Below, piece by piece: positions 11,483-24,100 of a stretch of 64,000 nucleotides of DNA. This DNA is from Nymphaea colorata (taxonomy: Eukaryota; Streptophyta; Magnoliopsida; Nymphaeales; Nymphaeaceae), in NCBI RefSeq assembly GCF_008831285.2, contig NC_045140.1, forward strand, positions 4,815,528 to 4,879,527. Direction: 5' to 3'. The notes under the pieces were generated by a model. That model did not search any database. It had not been told where the DNA came from and saw only the letters and a list, made by a program, of their open reading frames with translations. The translations under genes were made by a program, and so were the position numbers. Each line of letters begins with the position of its first letter. Position 1 is the stretch's first letter.

Positions 11483-12683
11483 GTAAACTGGTTTACTTCA
11501 TCCTGCGTGCCTGCTTTCTCATAGTGCTCCCTTTGTTTCTGCATCTTCTGTTGCACAAGGCAGCCTTCTTCTCTTTGTGTTGTTCCTATTGTTGGTATAC
11601 TTTACCGACTACTGTTGGTGTATTTTACTGAATATCTTGTTACAACTTCGGGCATAGCCTTCTATGGTTGGGTTACTTTGTTGAATAATGTATATTTTAT
11701 GTTGTTTTCTCAAATGTGGGGCTTGTCAGCTGTAAATTTGGTCTCAAGGGTTAGTCCTTTGTGAGAGCCAACATTCTGAGGTTCCAAAAATCACCTCTAA
11801 TCATTTAACCTCCTGATTGGACGATAATTGGTTTAATTAATCAAGTTTTTTTGAATTACATATAAGACCACTGTTTGTAGTGGATGAAGGGTGCACGTGA
11901 CTAAAATTTACAGGAAAGGAGATGACACTCACACTTCTTCCATTGCTTTTGGGCATAATGAAAAGTATGACTCTTATTAAGAAAACGTGGCTGCAAGTAA
12001 AACCTATCATATTGTGTTTTAAAAGTTTACCACTTGTAAAGTTTGAAATTTACCACATGCGTCTACGCTTTTCCTGGTTATTGTTGTTTATGTGCTATAT
12101 CAATCTTCCTCTTCTAGAAAATGTGGAAAAATGTTTCCTTATTATCAAACTAAGAATTAATTTTCTGAAAATGTGAAAAATATATTTCCTTATCATCAAA
12201 CACAGAAATATATTTCTCAGTCATCACACACACATCAAAATAGGAATCAGAAATATTTTTCCCATTCCTTTTTTCCAGAAAGTATATTTTCAGAAATATA
12301 TTTCCAATTCGATATTTCCAGGCCATCAAACATCCCCTTAATGCCTCTTAATACTCATATACTCTACATAGGAAGAGAGAGACCTGCATGAATTCAAGAT
12401 TTCAAGTCATCCAATTAATCACATTTCTGAAAAGATAAACATCTTTTAATGGAATTTGCACCCTTTGTAGGTTGAGTGAGAGAGAGAGAGCAGCTTAATT
12501 GGCTTGTGTCTAATTAATTTCTTGGGAACTTAAATTTATTTAGCATGTTCATTTATCTTGAAATATTCATGCACAATGGAAAACTGCATGGAGTTGAATC
12601 TTTTTTAATTTCCCCATAACCATAAGTAAGACTTATATTGGGGGCACCTTGTTATTGTTATACATACATACATATATACATAC

Positions 12684-12718
<35 letters not shown>

Positions 12719-13435
12719 TGCATAATATTCTGGGTGTGTGTATGGCCATGTCCTTGCACCCATTTTTTTTAAATGCCCCATACCCGTGTGTGACTACTCT
12801 CACCTAACCCACACCCAATTTTTTTGAAAACTGTACTTAAACCCTACACTTGTGTGACATGTCTATATATGAAAATGAAGGTAATTTATTATGTCTTTAA
12901 AGTGTAAAGTATAAAATTTAATAAAATAAAATAAAGATCGAAACATCCAAGCCAATATCTTCGTATGGCTCAAAGGTGCAAACTTAGATATTCAATGTAT
13001 GTTAATTTAAAAAAATCACAATCTTAATTTTTTATGCTAAACATATTAAATTCGAAAAAGATAAAACATGAATTGCATAAACATAATGTAATAACAAGCT
13101 TATGCTACCTGCAACTTGCACATTTTCATTTTAAATCATTGAAATTGACCACTTCAATTGCTCTCAATGCTTAAGTGGGTATCAAAATGAATAAGTTTGT
13201 ATTCTATATGACTTATTCCTTGGAGTCTTGAAACCATTTAACAGTCTTAAAATTACAATTCTTTGGTTTGGAGGATAGACATAGTGATGGTCTCTTATAA
13301 TGAAAGCCCTAATTTTGTAACATAATTTTTTTTTAAACTTTCTGTAGAAGTTTTTTCATTACAAACTTAATGCTTAATATTTAGGCTTAATGAATTTATA
13401 TAAATTTCAAAGTAATGTTGTCACTTTTTTGTGAA
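11483..13435. other. Unassigned AT-rich DNA between two gene fragments
   Basis: No continuation of the ATPase exons is visible. A repeat at about 12115-12330 shares phrases (aaatatatttc, cagtcatcacacaca, cccattccttttttccag) with copies near 31120 and 33105. A tacata/tatg microsatellite with palindromic character lies at 12660-12722. A block at about 12735-12860 (cacccattttttttaaatgc... tgtgtgacatg) resembles the CACGGGTACG-type repeat family described in the findings. Confidence 0.45.
12115..12330. repeat. Dispersed AAATATATTTC repeat, copy 1
   Basis: It contains repeated aaatatatttc units, tcagtcatcacacacacatc, gaatcagaaa and ttttcccattccttttttcc, in the same order as the copy at 33105-33235. 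A third, shorter relative is at 31120-31320. Edges are not resolved. It behaves like a small non-autonomous element. Confidence 0.6.
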
Positions 13436-13917
13436 GTTGTTTGGATCATGCTGACTTATGGATCCTGTATTACAATGTCGCAGCATTGTTGCCTATGCAG
13501 GTATTTTAACAATTTATTTCTTTTTGCAGCTTCTCTCTGGTGCAACTTTATTTGGAGCTGTATTTTGCTTTTGTTCTTTCTTGTCACCCAAGTTATATGG
13601 TTTTGTGATCCTTTTCTCAATTGGCGAGTTGCTTGTTTTTGCAACACAGGTCTCTTCTCTCTTGCCTGCTTGATATGTTGTTTGGATCATGCTGACTTAT
13701 GGATCCTGTATTAAAATGTCGCAGCATTGCTGCCTATGCAGGTATTTTAACAATTTATTTCTTTTTGCAGCTTCTCTCTGGTGCAACTTTATTTGGAGCT
13801 GTATTTTGCTTTTGTGCTTTCTTGTCACCCAAGTTATATGGTTTTGTGATCCTTTTCTCAATTGGCGAGTTGCTTGTTTTTGCAACACAGGTCTCTTCTC
13901 TCTTGCTTGCTTGATAG
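13436..13917 (+). repeat. 241-bp tandem duplication containing an exon
   Basis: Unit 1 (13436-13676) and unit 2 (13677-13917) each start gttgtttggatcatgctgac and differ at only about 5 positions. Each unit includes intron end, the full 120-bp SPNS exon and the donor site, so the exon and both splice signals are duplicated. The low divergence indicates a recent event. Confidence 0.95.
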
Positions 13918-15611
13918 GGATTATGTCTTTCTTTCCTTTGGTTTATGGTATATGCAATTTTAACGCCATGTGCTACTGCACTTAGGAAAAATGTTGCTTC
14001 ATATCTTGTACACTTTTTTTTAATTGTATGAACAACTTTGTGTTAACTTTGAATGCCAAATTAGTGGATATCTCATATGAGAAACTATCATATCATGCAA
14101 TGTGGGTATATACGGCTTAATGACCATGATCTCTTGATAAGTAGTGAATTGTGCTAGCCCTTAGGCTGACACTGCGATACAGCATATGTTGACATGTCTC
14201 TTGTACTCTTCAAGCATTCTAGCTTCTCTTGCTTTCTGTTCAAAAATTTTTAATGTCTTCTTTATGTTTTAGCATTTTGTGGTGGCATTAGGAATTTCAA
14301 GCTTTTGAATTTTTCATTTTCTCCTTTTGTTTCTGATCCATTAGAGAATTTACAGTGTGATGCGCTCCCAAACTTTTTCTTGACTGTGGACAGTAGGATT
14401 TTTCTAAGCTGGTTTATCTTCAGAATATAACCATAGATGTCAAAAAATGTAATATTAACGTTAAAAAGGTGAAAAAAGTAAAAAAAAAAAAGTGTCTCTA
14501 TAAAGAAAACACAAACATATATTTAACACGCAATTATCGCAACTGTTTTACCTTTTTTTTCGTTTTTATTCCCATCATTGAAGTTATTTACAAAAAAGGC
14601 ATTGTTGCCATCAAATTATGGTCTTTACCTGCCAGTTCTTTTTTTTTTTTCAGTCTCCATTTTCTAATTTTCATCTTGATTGTAGTCGTGTATTTGCCAG
14701 TTCCATTTTTTCTACTTTTCATTTGTGACTTCTACTTTGGTATATTGGATATCCTTCATGATATTATGATGGTCAAATTTTAGTTCTAGTTGTCGTTGTC
14801 TATAGGGGTGGAGCTAGAAGGTTTTCCTTTTTTTTTTTTTTGTTGGGTGGGGTGGGGGAACTATAGTTTCAAAGTTTTGACAGAGACCAAAGCATAATTT
14901 TTCAAAACTTTCATATAGACTAATTTAAAATTTTTGAAAAATACAAGAAGAATTTTTTTTTCTGAAAATCTGAGGCTGGCCATGGTCCCTTGACTGCTCT
15001 GCCCTTGGTTGAAACTTCAAACTTAAATTAAACCATTTTTCGTCATTTTTATCATCACTAGGGCCCCATTTTTATGATTTTGTCTACTTTTATGTTTTTT
15101 TATTGGTTTCTCATTGACTGTATTTTTACTTAATTTTGAGATTTTTTTTCCGTTTTTTGAAAACAAACGCCAAAATTTTCCCCAAAAAAATAATTTCTAC
15201 CTGAGGAAAACCTCACCCTTAAAAACCTAAGAATGGTATTTCTGGCTATGTTTCGGAGACATCACCATGTGCATGTATATGATATAGAGTTAAATTTGAT
15301 CATATTCTGTAAATTTCAATTTGAAATACATATGTTCTAGATTCACAAATTATTTCAGGGCACTAAAGTAGGAAGAAGGTTTGGCTGTGTGATTGTCTCT
15401 AATGATTTGCTGTTCGAGGAGCAAGTAGTATACATATTACATGCTCCTGCTTGATGGACTTTTGCTGGTCCTGCGTGTGCAGGCTCCTGTGAACTATGTG
15501 TGCCGTCATTGTGTCAAACCCAGTTTGAGACCACTCTCGATGGCCATGTCTACTGTCTCCATCCTTATTTTTGGAGATGTGCCCTCATCACCACTTGTTG
15601 GTGTTCTTCAG
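13436..15611 (+). pseudogene. Spinster-like (SPNS) transporter gene fragment
   Basis: Two consecutive exons of a plant spinster-homologue transporter (major facilitator superfamily, proposed sphingolipid transporter) are present. The first is 13530-13649 (40 codons, SGATLFGAVFCFCSFLSPK ... IGELLVFATQ), with a second near-identical copy at 13771-13890. The other is 15483-15611 (43 codons, APVNYVC ... LRPLSMAMSTVSI ... FGDVPSSPLVGVLQ). All have AG before and GT after, are in frame and contain no stops. No upstream exons and no downstream exon (the next conserved block after VGVLQ) are visible; a copia LTR begins 74 bp after the last exon. I call it a gene fragment rather than a functional gene. 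The same orientation and intron retention as the ATPase fragment to its left suggest that both moved together. Confidence 0.82.
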
Positions 15612-15684
15612 GTTTGTGTCGGTTTAATTCTTTCATGCAATTATCAATTTGTTCTGACTGCATTTATGTCTTAATTGTTAAATG

Positions 15685-15866
15685 TGTTAGAAAGAAAAGA
15701 GAATTATCTATTGGGTTAGCCTTAATCTATCTTAAATAGAGATTAGAGGGGTGATATACAGATTACAAATAATTCCATTAAGAAAATAAAAAATATTAAC
15801 TAGTTCACTAAGCAACTTCCTAGAATTCTAATAACCGCCCAACACACTTAGCTATTTTTCTCAACA
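15685..15866 (-). repeat. Copia 3' LTR (182 bp)
   Basis: On the minus strand it begins TGTTGAGAAAAATAGC directly after the polypurine tract and ends CTTTCTAACA at 15685, so it has TG...CA ends. No second copy is found on the other side of the element. Confidence 0.75.
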
Positions 15867-17640
15867 CTCCCCCTCAAGCTGGAGCATATATATTTATCCT
15901 GCTCAACTTGTTGCAACATTTTGAGAATCCAAATATAAATAAGATCATAAGGGTTTAGTAAACATGTCCTCAACTTGCTTTTACGTGGAAACATGAACTG
16001 TATAAATGTTTCCTGCTTGAACCATATCTCGAATATAATGACATTCTACAATATATTTGGTCATTTCATGAAATACTAGATTGTTATCTATATAAGTTGC
16101 TGCGCTATTATCACATATCGTCGTCATTGGAAGCAAATCCTTTATTCCAAGGCAGGTTAGCATCTCAGTGGTAGTTTGAGCCATTGCTCTATTCTCAGAC
16201 TCTATGCTAGATCTTGCAACTACCACTTATTTCTTGCTCCTCCAAGTAATTAAATTGTCTCCTACAAAGATACAATACCTAGTTTATATCTCTTGTCATT
16301 GATCAATCCAACATAATGTCAGCCACCGCTAATAGGTATAACCCCTTACAAGAGAACCTTGAGGAACACACGCACATGTCGACCCTAATTCTAGATTAGT
16401 GTGAAACACCCACTATTCTTTGCTATAATCCCCTTTTTTCCTTGTCCACACCATTTATGGTTGTTATCGAGTCAGTCCAATGGACCTGACCCGTGATCCC
16501 ATACCCGATCTCTAACACATAATCTGCATTCGTGTAAGCTATGATGTTAAGAGGGTCGCATTTTTTAAATAAAAGTCCTTTGCCAAGAGGTGACTTGAAG
16601 TACTTGGGAATCATCATGGCTATTTCCTAATGAATTTTCTGGGGTTTCTCCATAAACTGACTCAACTTTCCCATGGTTAGAGAGATGTATGGTTGAATAA
16701 CTGTATCCTATAGAAATTTGCCAATAAGTGACCGATATGACTTACTATCTATCGTTCTGAATCATCTTCATACAATTGGAGATACAAATTCATAGGAATG
16801 TTTGCAAGTTTGGTGCCAAGCATCCGGGTCTGCTTGAGCTAATCAAGAAGATATTCCCACAAGGAGCTTTCCCTACTCCTTGCTATCTATATTCCCAAGA
16901 AATATTTGAGTGGGTCAAGATCCTTAGTGACAAAGTACTTGTGCAAGTACATATAGGTTTCAACAATCTCCTCCTTAGAGTCCCTTGTAAAAATGATATC
17001 ATCAATGTATACTACCATCGCTAGAATGTCCTTCATGATCTTTTTAGTAAAGAATGACTAGTTAGACGGAGAACACTAAAAACCAACACCCAACATCACT
17101 TCATATAGCTTTTGAAACCATTTTCTTGGGCTTGCTTAAGCCCATATTTGGCTTTCTTCAACCTGTAAACACTCTCCTATTCAAAGCATAGGCGGCTGTT
17201 GCATGTAAGTGGTCTTAGCCAAATCACCATAAAGGAACACATTATTAACATCTAGTTGAAAGGGACTCCATCCATAGTGCACAGTTACAACAACAACCAT
17301 TCCTATCAGGCAACATGAGAGAAGGTCTCAAAAAAGTCCACACCATAAGTTTAAGTATATACTTTAGCTAACCAAGCAACCCTTATAAGTTATGTCTCTC
17401 ATTCGAGTCATCTGAGAGATATTTGACAGTATAGAGTCTATAGACCCAACCAACTATATCTGCATCAGATGAAGGAGAAACCAATTCCCATGTACCTCGA
17501 GAAAGTAAAACATCCATCTCTACTTGCATCGTCTGCTTCCATTTAGGATTAAGAAGAGCTTGTTGATGACATATGGGAATGGACATGGTAGACAAGGCTG
17601 AGATATTCGTTGAATGTGTATGCACAAATAAAAAGAGAAA
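15685..17640 (-). mobile_element. Ty1/copia remnant (3' LTR, RNase H, partial RT), antisense
   Basis: On the minus strand, a decayed copia pol can be followed from the start of reverse transcriptase (17625-17383: NPKWKQTMQVEMD..LLSRGTWELV) through degenerate RT. It continues to the connection block (16617-16423: SPLGKGLLFK ... AYTNADY), RNase H (16226-15981: SSIESENRAMAQTT, CDNSAATYIDNN, HYIRDMV) and a polypurine tract GAGGGGGAG at 15867-15880. A 182-bp LTR (15866-15685) follows. Upstream parts (gag, protease, integrase, 5' LTR) are absent beyond about 17640. It sits in what would be the next intron of the SPNS fragment. Confidence 0.85.
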
Positions 17641-20600
17641 AGCTTTTCAAATAATAGATAAGTGTACGTAAATTAGGTTGCAAAAAAAAATCATATATTT
17701 GAGAGAAATTTAAGAACAATGTATAACCACCCTTTCCTTGTATGACATTGGCGATTATCTAATCACCTATTGAAATAGCAGTTCGATATAGAATTTAAAA
17801 AAAAAATGATTGGTAGAAAGAACATAGTTATTATTTCTTTTTGACCTATCTAAATTAGTGATATCATTCAAAACATTAAAATAAGAATCACCCTCAAGTT
17901 TCAGAAATAAGAAGGTTCTTCAATTGCAAACCTAATAAGTGACATTATATTCAAGGTTTTCCCAAAATCTAAACGTCTTAAGCTGTATTTCTCTACAGCT
18001 TGCTTATTTCAAAATCAGCCCTTTGCATCGCTTGAACATAACGTGCATGTAGGATCTCACGTCATTTCAAAATAAACAGTTATGGGTAGGCCCAAACAGT
18101 TAAAAGGAACGGATATCCACAAGTGATTCATGCTAAATAAGATTATACTTGATCAAGTCAAGCTCAACTTATCTATAGAACACTAAAAACAAATGAATCA
18201 TACCAAACGTAATTGAAATGTTAGTTTTAGCTTTAGAAATATTGTTTTACATATCAGCAAAGTTGTACTAATATAAGGTACAGGTATTGTGTCATTATAG
18301 TAAACTCATTGTACAAGCCAAAGAATGCATAGGGACAAAGTACTAATTTCGAGTTTTTATATAGCCAATCCACAAGATCTCAACCCAAGTATGGTTTCCT
18401 CGAGAGAAGGTTATATGTTATGACTAATGAGGAACTATGTGTTACAGGCTAAAAATGACCAAAATGCTTCTACTTGTTAAATGAAGCATCTTCCCCTACA
18501 AGGACAAAAGTGAAATCTGAACATTTTGGCCATAAATAATTACCAAGATACCCATGCTTTAAAAGGTGGGAACATGCCTTCCCATGTTAACGGCATAACA
18601 TGGCAAGCATGCTCCCAGTTTCCTCCTCTAGCTCAAGTTGAATTTTATAGCAATGGCATTCTCATAAAAAACATGAATAAGGTACTGTTGGGGGTATGCT
18701 TTTGCAGAGAACAAGAGTTTTCTGTTCCATCGATACCCTTCAATGTTTTGGAGCACTATCAAGACAACCGAAGGCATTGTAGATGGGGTTGGTAATGCTG
18801 CTTCATCCCCAAGGTTATATTTCAATTATATTCTAATAATGGGTAATCACTGGTTAAAAAAAAAGGTAATCTTTTAACCTGCCATCAGTTTTCGGCTAAG
18901 TCACACGGATACGCCTATTTGGCCCACGTATCCGTGTCAATACGGGGATACGGGTGCGGATACGGCATAGATACGTTTTGGATCGGGTCTGGATTAGACC
19001 AGATCCAAGCAAAAAAAAAACAGATTTTAAGTTAAGTTGAGCTCTTCTCCCTTTTTCTTTGGGGTTCTTTTTTTCTGTTTTTCTGATAAATGACTAGAAT
19101 GATGATATTGATAAACAATGTTTTGTTTGTGACTTTAATAGTGAACTATTAATTTAATGTTTTTTTTTCAATTTATAATTTTTGATAATATTATATTTAC
19201 CATATCCGCGTATCCGAGAATTGTAAAAATTGTTGTGTCTGTACCCGTATCCCCACCCTTATCGCACCTGCACCACTTAGCTTTTCAGAACATAAGAACA
19301 AGAACTGGAATTCAAACACTCCTTTTCATAATCATAAACAACTGCCTGAGAACGAATAGGAGCTTACGAACAACTTGTAGGCGTTTGAAAATATTCCATA
19401 GTTGGAGGGTGTAGTTACTAGCGCGAAATGATATTTCCTTCTTGTGCCAATATTTCCAAGACAATCTTAATGTATAAATCAAGTTCCTATGCCACACCCT
19501 GTGGATGGAATTAAGATGAATATACTAGTAAAAAATGTCAACATCCGTTACTGGGAGTATTTTCTGACGTTCCTTCCCATACGTTTCTCCCCCTTTCTCA
19601 ATGTCTCTCTCTCTCTCTCTCTCTCTAGTCTGTCCCTCTGTAGTTGATTATGATGGAATTCACAGCCACAAAAATTCAAGTAAACAATGCATGGAGATGC
19701 AACCATAGCTGCGGTTTTCATTATTAAGCAATTTCAAGACCACATGGCTGTACCAATGCATATTTATCAAAAGCGAAGACACAAAGAACCATTGTCGCCA
19801 CGTTAAAATGATAAACGAGAACCTGCACTGATCAGAATGAGGGTGACAGGCAAGCACAAAGTAATCTGCCATGATAATTATCTGGTTTTGGCTGCAGACA
19901 GTCAGATGTAACTCGAACATTATGGCTGCGGACTCAGGCACAAACCAAAGTATGCATCGGAGACCAGCCGTAGGGCTTCACAACTCGTGTGGTTTTGATT
20001 GTGGTTTTGAAAGTTGGTTGGGCTGGTGGGCCAGTGGGAGTTAATTTGATTCCAGTGGATACTAATTCTCTGGATTGCAAAAGGTAACAGGTGCTACACT
20101 TAAGTTGAAGGAACTCTAAGCTCACCTAAAGTCCCATACAACTCTTAATAAAAAGAGAAAATATGAAAATGATACTTTTACTAAGTGACTTAAAAATATT
20201 TGATAGGATAGCATATAAGTCGGATCCTAAATGCATCAGAGATCGGATTAGAATCCGATACTACAAATCCTCTAACCATACCTTGGCCATTTTGCAGACA
20301 TGGTATTTACCAGTTCTGACACGTAATTATGGCTTCAGCTATCTACCGATTCTGAGACGATTTGGCTTCTTATTCAAGAGTGCGATTAAAATGGAAGCTT
20401 CAACGTTTCGAAAGTACAGAAAGCCATTAAAATGGCAGCTTTAACAAATTTTCATGTCTTCAATGGCAACGCAACCTGCTTTTCTCACGCCTGCATGTGT
20501 ATGCACGTGATTTGCTTTGTTCCAGACACCACATATACAACCTGGCGAGTACAAGCACTTGATTGCAATTAGTTCCCTATCAAGCATCAATAAGCTGCTA

Positions 20601-21138
20601 AGTCGTAACACCCACAATTTCACGAAAATTTTATAATTCACAATTTCACATCAACAGCTTCTTGATCCCTTAAAAGAAAAAATAAGTACATGCACGATGC
20701 ACCTGTAGTCTGAAAGAAACATCTCCCTGTTACACCTTAGTAACCACTAGACGACGTGCGAAAGCACGAAGCAGAGATTTCCTTCACTTGACAACAACCA
20801 ACAGTCAGACATGGTGTCGACTATTTCAAGTCAATGAACCTACCTGTCAAAGCCAAATAAAGCCAATTAAAACGCTTCTTAGTTCCTTATGTGATCGCCG
20901 TTCCCATCAAAAGTAAAGAATATCCAACTAACTTTTTGTTTCTCGAAATCGTGACTAGTCAGAGATCCAATTTCTCAGCATAAAATGAACATGAGAAAAT
21001 GCATGATATGATTTTAGCAACAATAATTTGATTTTTAGAAGAATTAATCTCACAGGTCGAAAATAATATACCCTTACATAGGCAAGATTTCTTACCTATG
21101 CCTCGTTGCAAATGAACTAAAACTCTCATGTTTGGCTC
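17641..21138. other. Intergenic region downstream of CNX1
   Basis: No gene is recognised. The part nearest 21138 should contain the 3' untranslated region of CNX1, read leftwards; no polyadenylation site can be chosen with confidence. A CT microsatellite lies at 19605-19627. A repeat with CGGATACGGG termini lies at 18885-19280. The short frames at 18526-18795 and 20163-20444 have no recognisable features. Confidence 0.4.
18885..19280. repeat. Inverted-repeat element with GGATACGGGTGCGG termini, copy 1
   Basis: The left end reads ggctaagtcacacggatacg..., followed by ggggatacgggtgcggatac. The right end, reverse-complemented, reads gctaagtggtgcaggtgcg... then ggggatacgggtac. The two ends are therefore imperfect inverted repeats enclosing an AT-rich core. 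Related copies are near 47041, 51905, 54490 and 63470. I do not recognise the family. Confidence 0.6.
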
Positions 21139-24100
21139 TCAATGGGAGCAAGGGCAACCTCCAGAGCCGGCAGATGCTGATTTGTAACTTTGTTCCCACA
21201 CATCTGTTGGCTCTGCATTTGCATGAGGAACATGACGTGGATGCTTCTCTCTCTTGTCTCCTTTCAACTGCTTGAATGCATGTGGAAGTGCAGGGAGTAA
21301 CGCAGTTATGCATTCTGCCATTGCATTTGGATTTCCTGGCATATTGATTATCTGAAACAGCAGGAGTAACAACACAAATAAGCATGCAGAAACAGAACGC
21401 TGAGAAGAACTAACTACTTCTCCAACCCTTTAATCAGAGAAAATGCTAAAAGTGTTATTACTCCAGCTCATATATGGGATCTAAAGCAGATTGTGGAAGG
21501 AAACATGCCATACTATTTAAGATATCACAACCAGGAAACTCCAGTAACAGATTTTCAAACAGATGGAGGAAAAAGGTTTTACCAGGGTTGATCCTCTTAT
21601 TCCTGCTGCAGCACGAGAGAGCATAGCAAATGGAGTAACCTATTCCAGAGCAACAAACGTGAACCACAGTGAGTTTAAAAAGCTGATTTGAGGAACTGCA
21701 AAAAGGCAAGAACAAGGAGCAAAAAACCATACACCTGCAATAAGGCCAGCCATACTTTTGGCAGTTTTATACAGGCAAACAAACAGCAATGTCTTCCTAG
21801 ATGCAACCACTTCAAAAAATGTCCTGCTTTAGATTGAACTTTTTACGTACAATAACATATTTAACATCTCAAAACAAAGTGGCAAGATATCCATATGGGC
21901 TCTTCCAAGAACCAAAATGATTTTCCAGGTAGACTTCTGAAAATGCCCCCACAAAGTCTGGCAGATGCACAATCACATGCTTCCCTACATGTGAGCATAT
22001 AACTGGAAGTTGGAACATATATGTCAGAAAAATGAGGCAATCCACATCAGAACCTATAGTTAAAATTCTGACTAGTTGGTTGAGACCAGTGATTCGTCTT
22101 GACCTTGTGCTTTTTATATGTTTCTATATTCATTTTTGTATATATAGTATTTATTTATTTATTTTTAGTCAATCAACTTGAACAGAAACAGACCAACTAG
22201 TCCCCACTAGCCCATTTATGGTCTTGAATGACCTGTGTCAGACTTCTGATTTTGATAATTTAAGCCTGAACATATGAACTGCCATTTGTTGAACTATACA
22301 AGATTAGCGTACAAAGACTCTGCCCATATTAAATATAACCAAGTTTTTGGAAATATCAAAATTTCACCTTCCATTTCTGAAGTTGACACTTCTCTAAATT
22401 GGCATGCGTATAGCTGCAAAGAAATGCCTTAAACGTCCATAATATAAGCATTTACTTTGAGGCAAATGATACCTTCAGACTGTCATGCATCATTACGTGC
22501 AAGAGACCAGGGGTCTCTTTCTCAATCAAACATTTTGTTGCTTCAGGTGTAACATCTCTGGGAGTAAAGCCCGTTCCACCTATAAATGCCACAAAGACAT
22601 ATCAGAAGATAGTTATTCTTTCCTCCGCTACAAAAAGAAGCATAGTTTCTGCAAAGACATTTTAGATATAAGGGAAATATGTGTAGCCCTACGTTTAGAA
22701 AAACACTTTAAAGACAAACAGCATCCATCTAGACTATTAATTTATCTCATTGTGTCTACAAATGAACATGAATCCTTCTGCTATTTTCCAATTCATATAG
22801 CTTTCTAAATTTTTTCATGATATCTCCCAAACAGATATTTCACATGATAGCTTGATATTAACAAATAAACATGACGATTCTTTCTGCTTTTGTGCAGTCA
22901 CCAATAGTACCTGTATATTGAAACAACCAAACATGATAGTCATTTTGGAGCCACCTGACTATATCAGCGAAGCATCCCAATACCATAAGAATATCAGTAT
23001 ATCTCTAGAATAATCATATATTAGAGATGCACACATCCCAGTTGATCTAGTCTGAGTATAATTTTGCAGACACAAAAACACACACACTCTTCCTTTTGCT
23101 TCTTTATATAATCAAAACTTCCTTATTTGTTTATCTTGTTGCAAGAAATCAAGAAAATTCAAGAAACAATTATTTTAGCTTACTTTTATACTGTTAATTA
23201 TACATTTCTTAAGAAAATGTTCACAGGAACTACCCTGCATAGAAATTACTAAGAGACAAGAATCAAAATAGTCATGTTTCCTAGTAAATACAGTAAAAAT
23301 AACAGACTTACAAGCTCAGATTATCCCAAGAAAACATAACTGTCACTTGACTTGTTTTTCTGAAAAATAATTTTGCAGACGTAATTTGTGTCAATGAGTT
23401 TGTATCTGGATGGGTCGCTGGTCCAGAACCGACCTGTCTGTCTCTTAAGTGTGATGACTGTCGTCACTTAAGAGGGTTGTTTTAATTCCAATATGTTTTT
23501 AATGAAATTAAGAGATAGAGAGAACTGCAGCTAGTGAGCGTTGTTCCTCCACCTCTGTCGTGGATTTTCCTTCAGTTTTGAAAGGTTTTCCACGTTAGAT
23601 CTGTGTTCCTCTTCTCTTCTTTGACATCCATAATCAGAGCTAAATTTTGGATCGAAGAAGACTTTTTTTCTTGGTGAGCAATCTCTGGAGCAACTTTTGG
23701 AGCCACCATCTGAGTGGGCCATTGCTGAAGCTGTCACCTAAGTCCGCTGCCATTGGAGCCATCACCTGAGTGAACCACCTGAATCAACGCCTCTTGTCGC
23801 TGGACAAGGTTGAGGACCCCTGGTGGCAGATAGCTCACCGGTCACACCACGCCTGACACCATGCCCGACACGCAGTCTGTCCTGATTAGTCGTGCTCCAG
23901 GATCGAGCCAGAAAGGCATTCAGAGATTCTCACATTGAAAAAATAATGGTTGTACGGTTGATTTCTGTTGGGATTTCCAGCCAGAAAGGAAGAATAATCT
24001 TGGCAGCAAGAACCCAGGAGGAAAAAAGATGGCCGTTGGTCCTGAAGTTGCTGATTACACTGGTGAAAAAAGAACGTAAGCAGCCGATCAGATTCGTGAA

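Noticed and set aside
12660-12722. Palindrome in the tacata/tatgta microsatellite
   Set aside because: Self-complementarity is expected for (TACA)n followed by (TATG)n and needs no further explanation.
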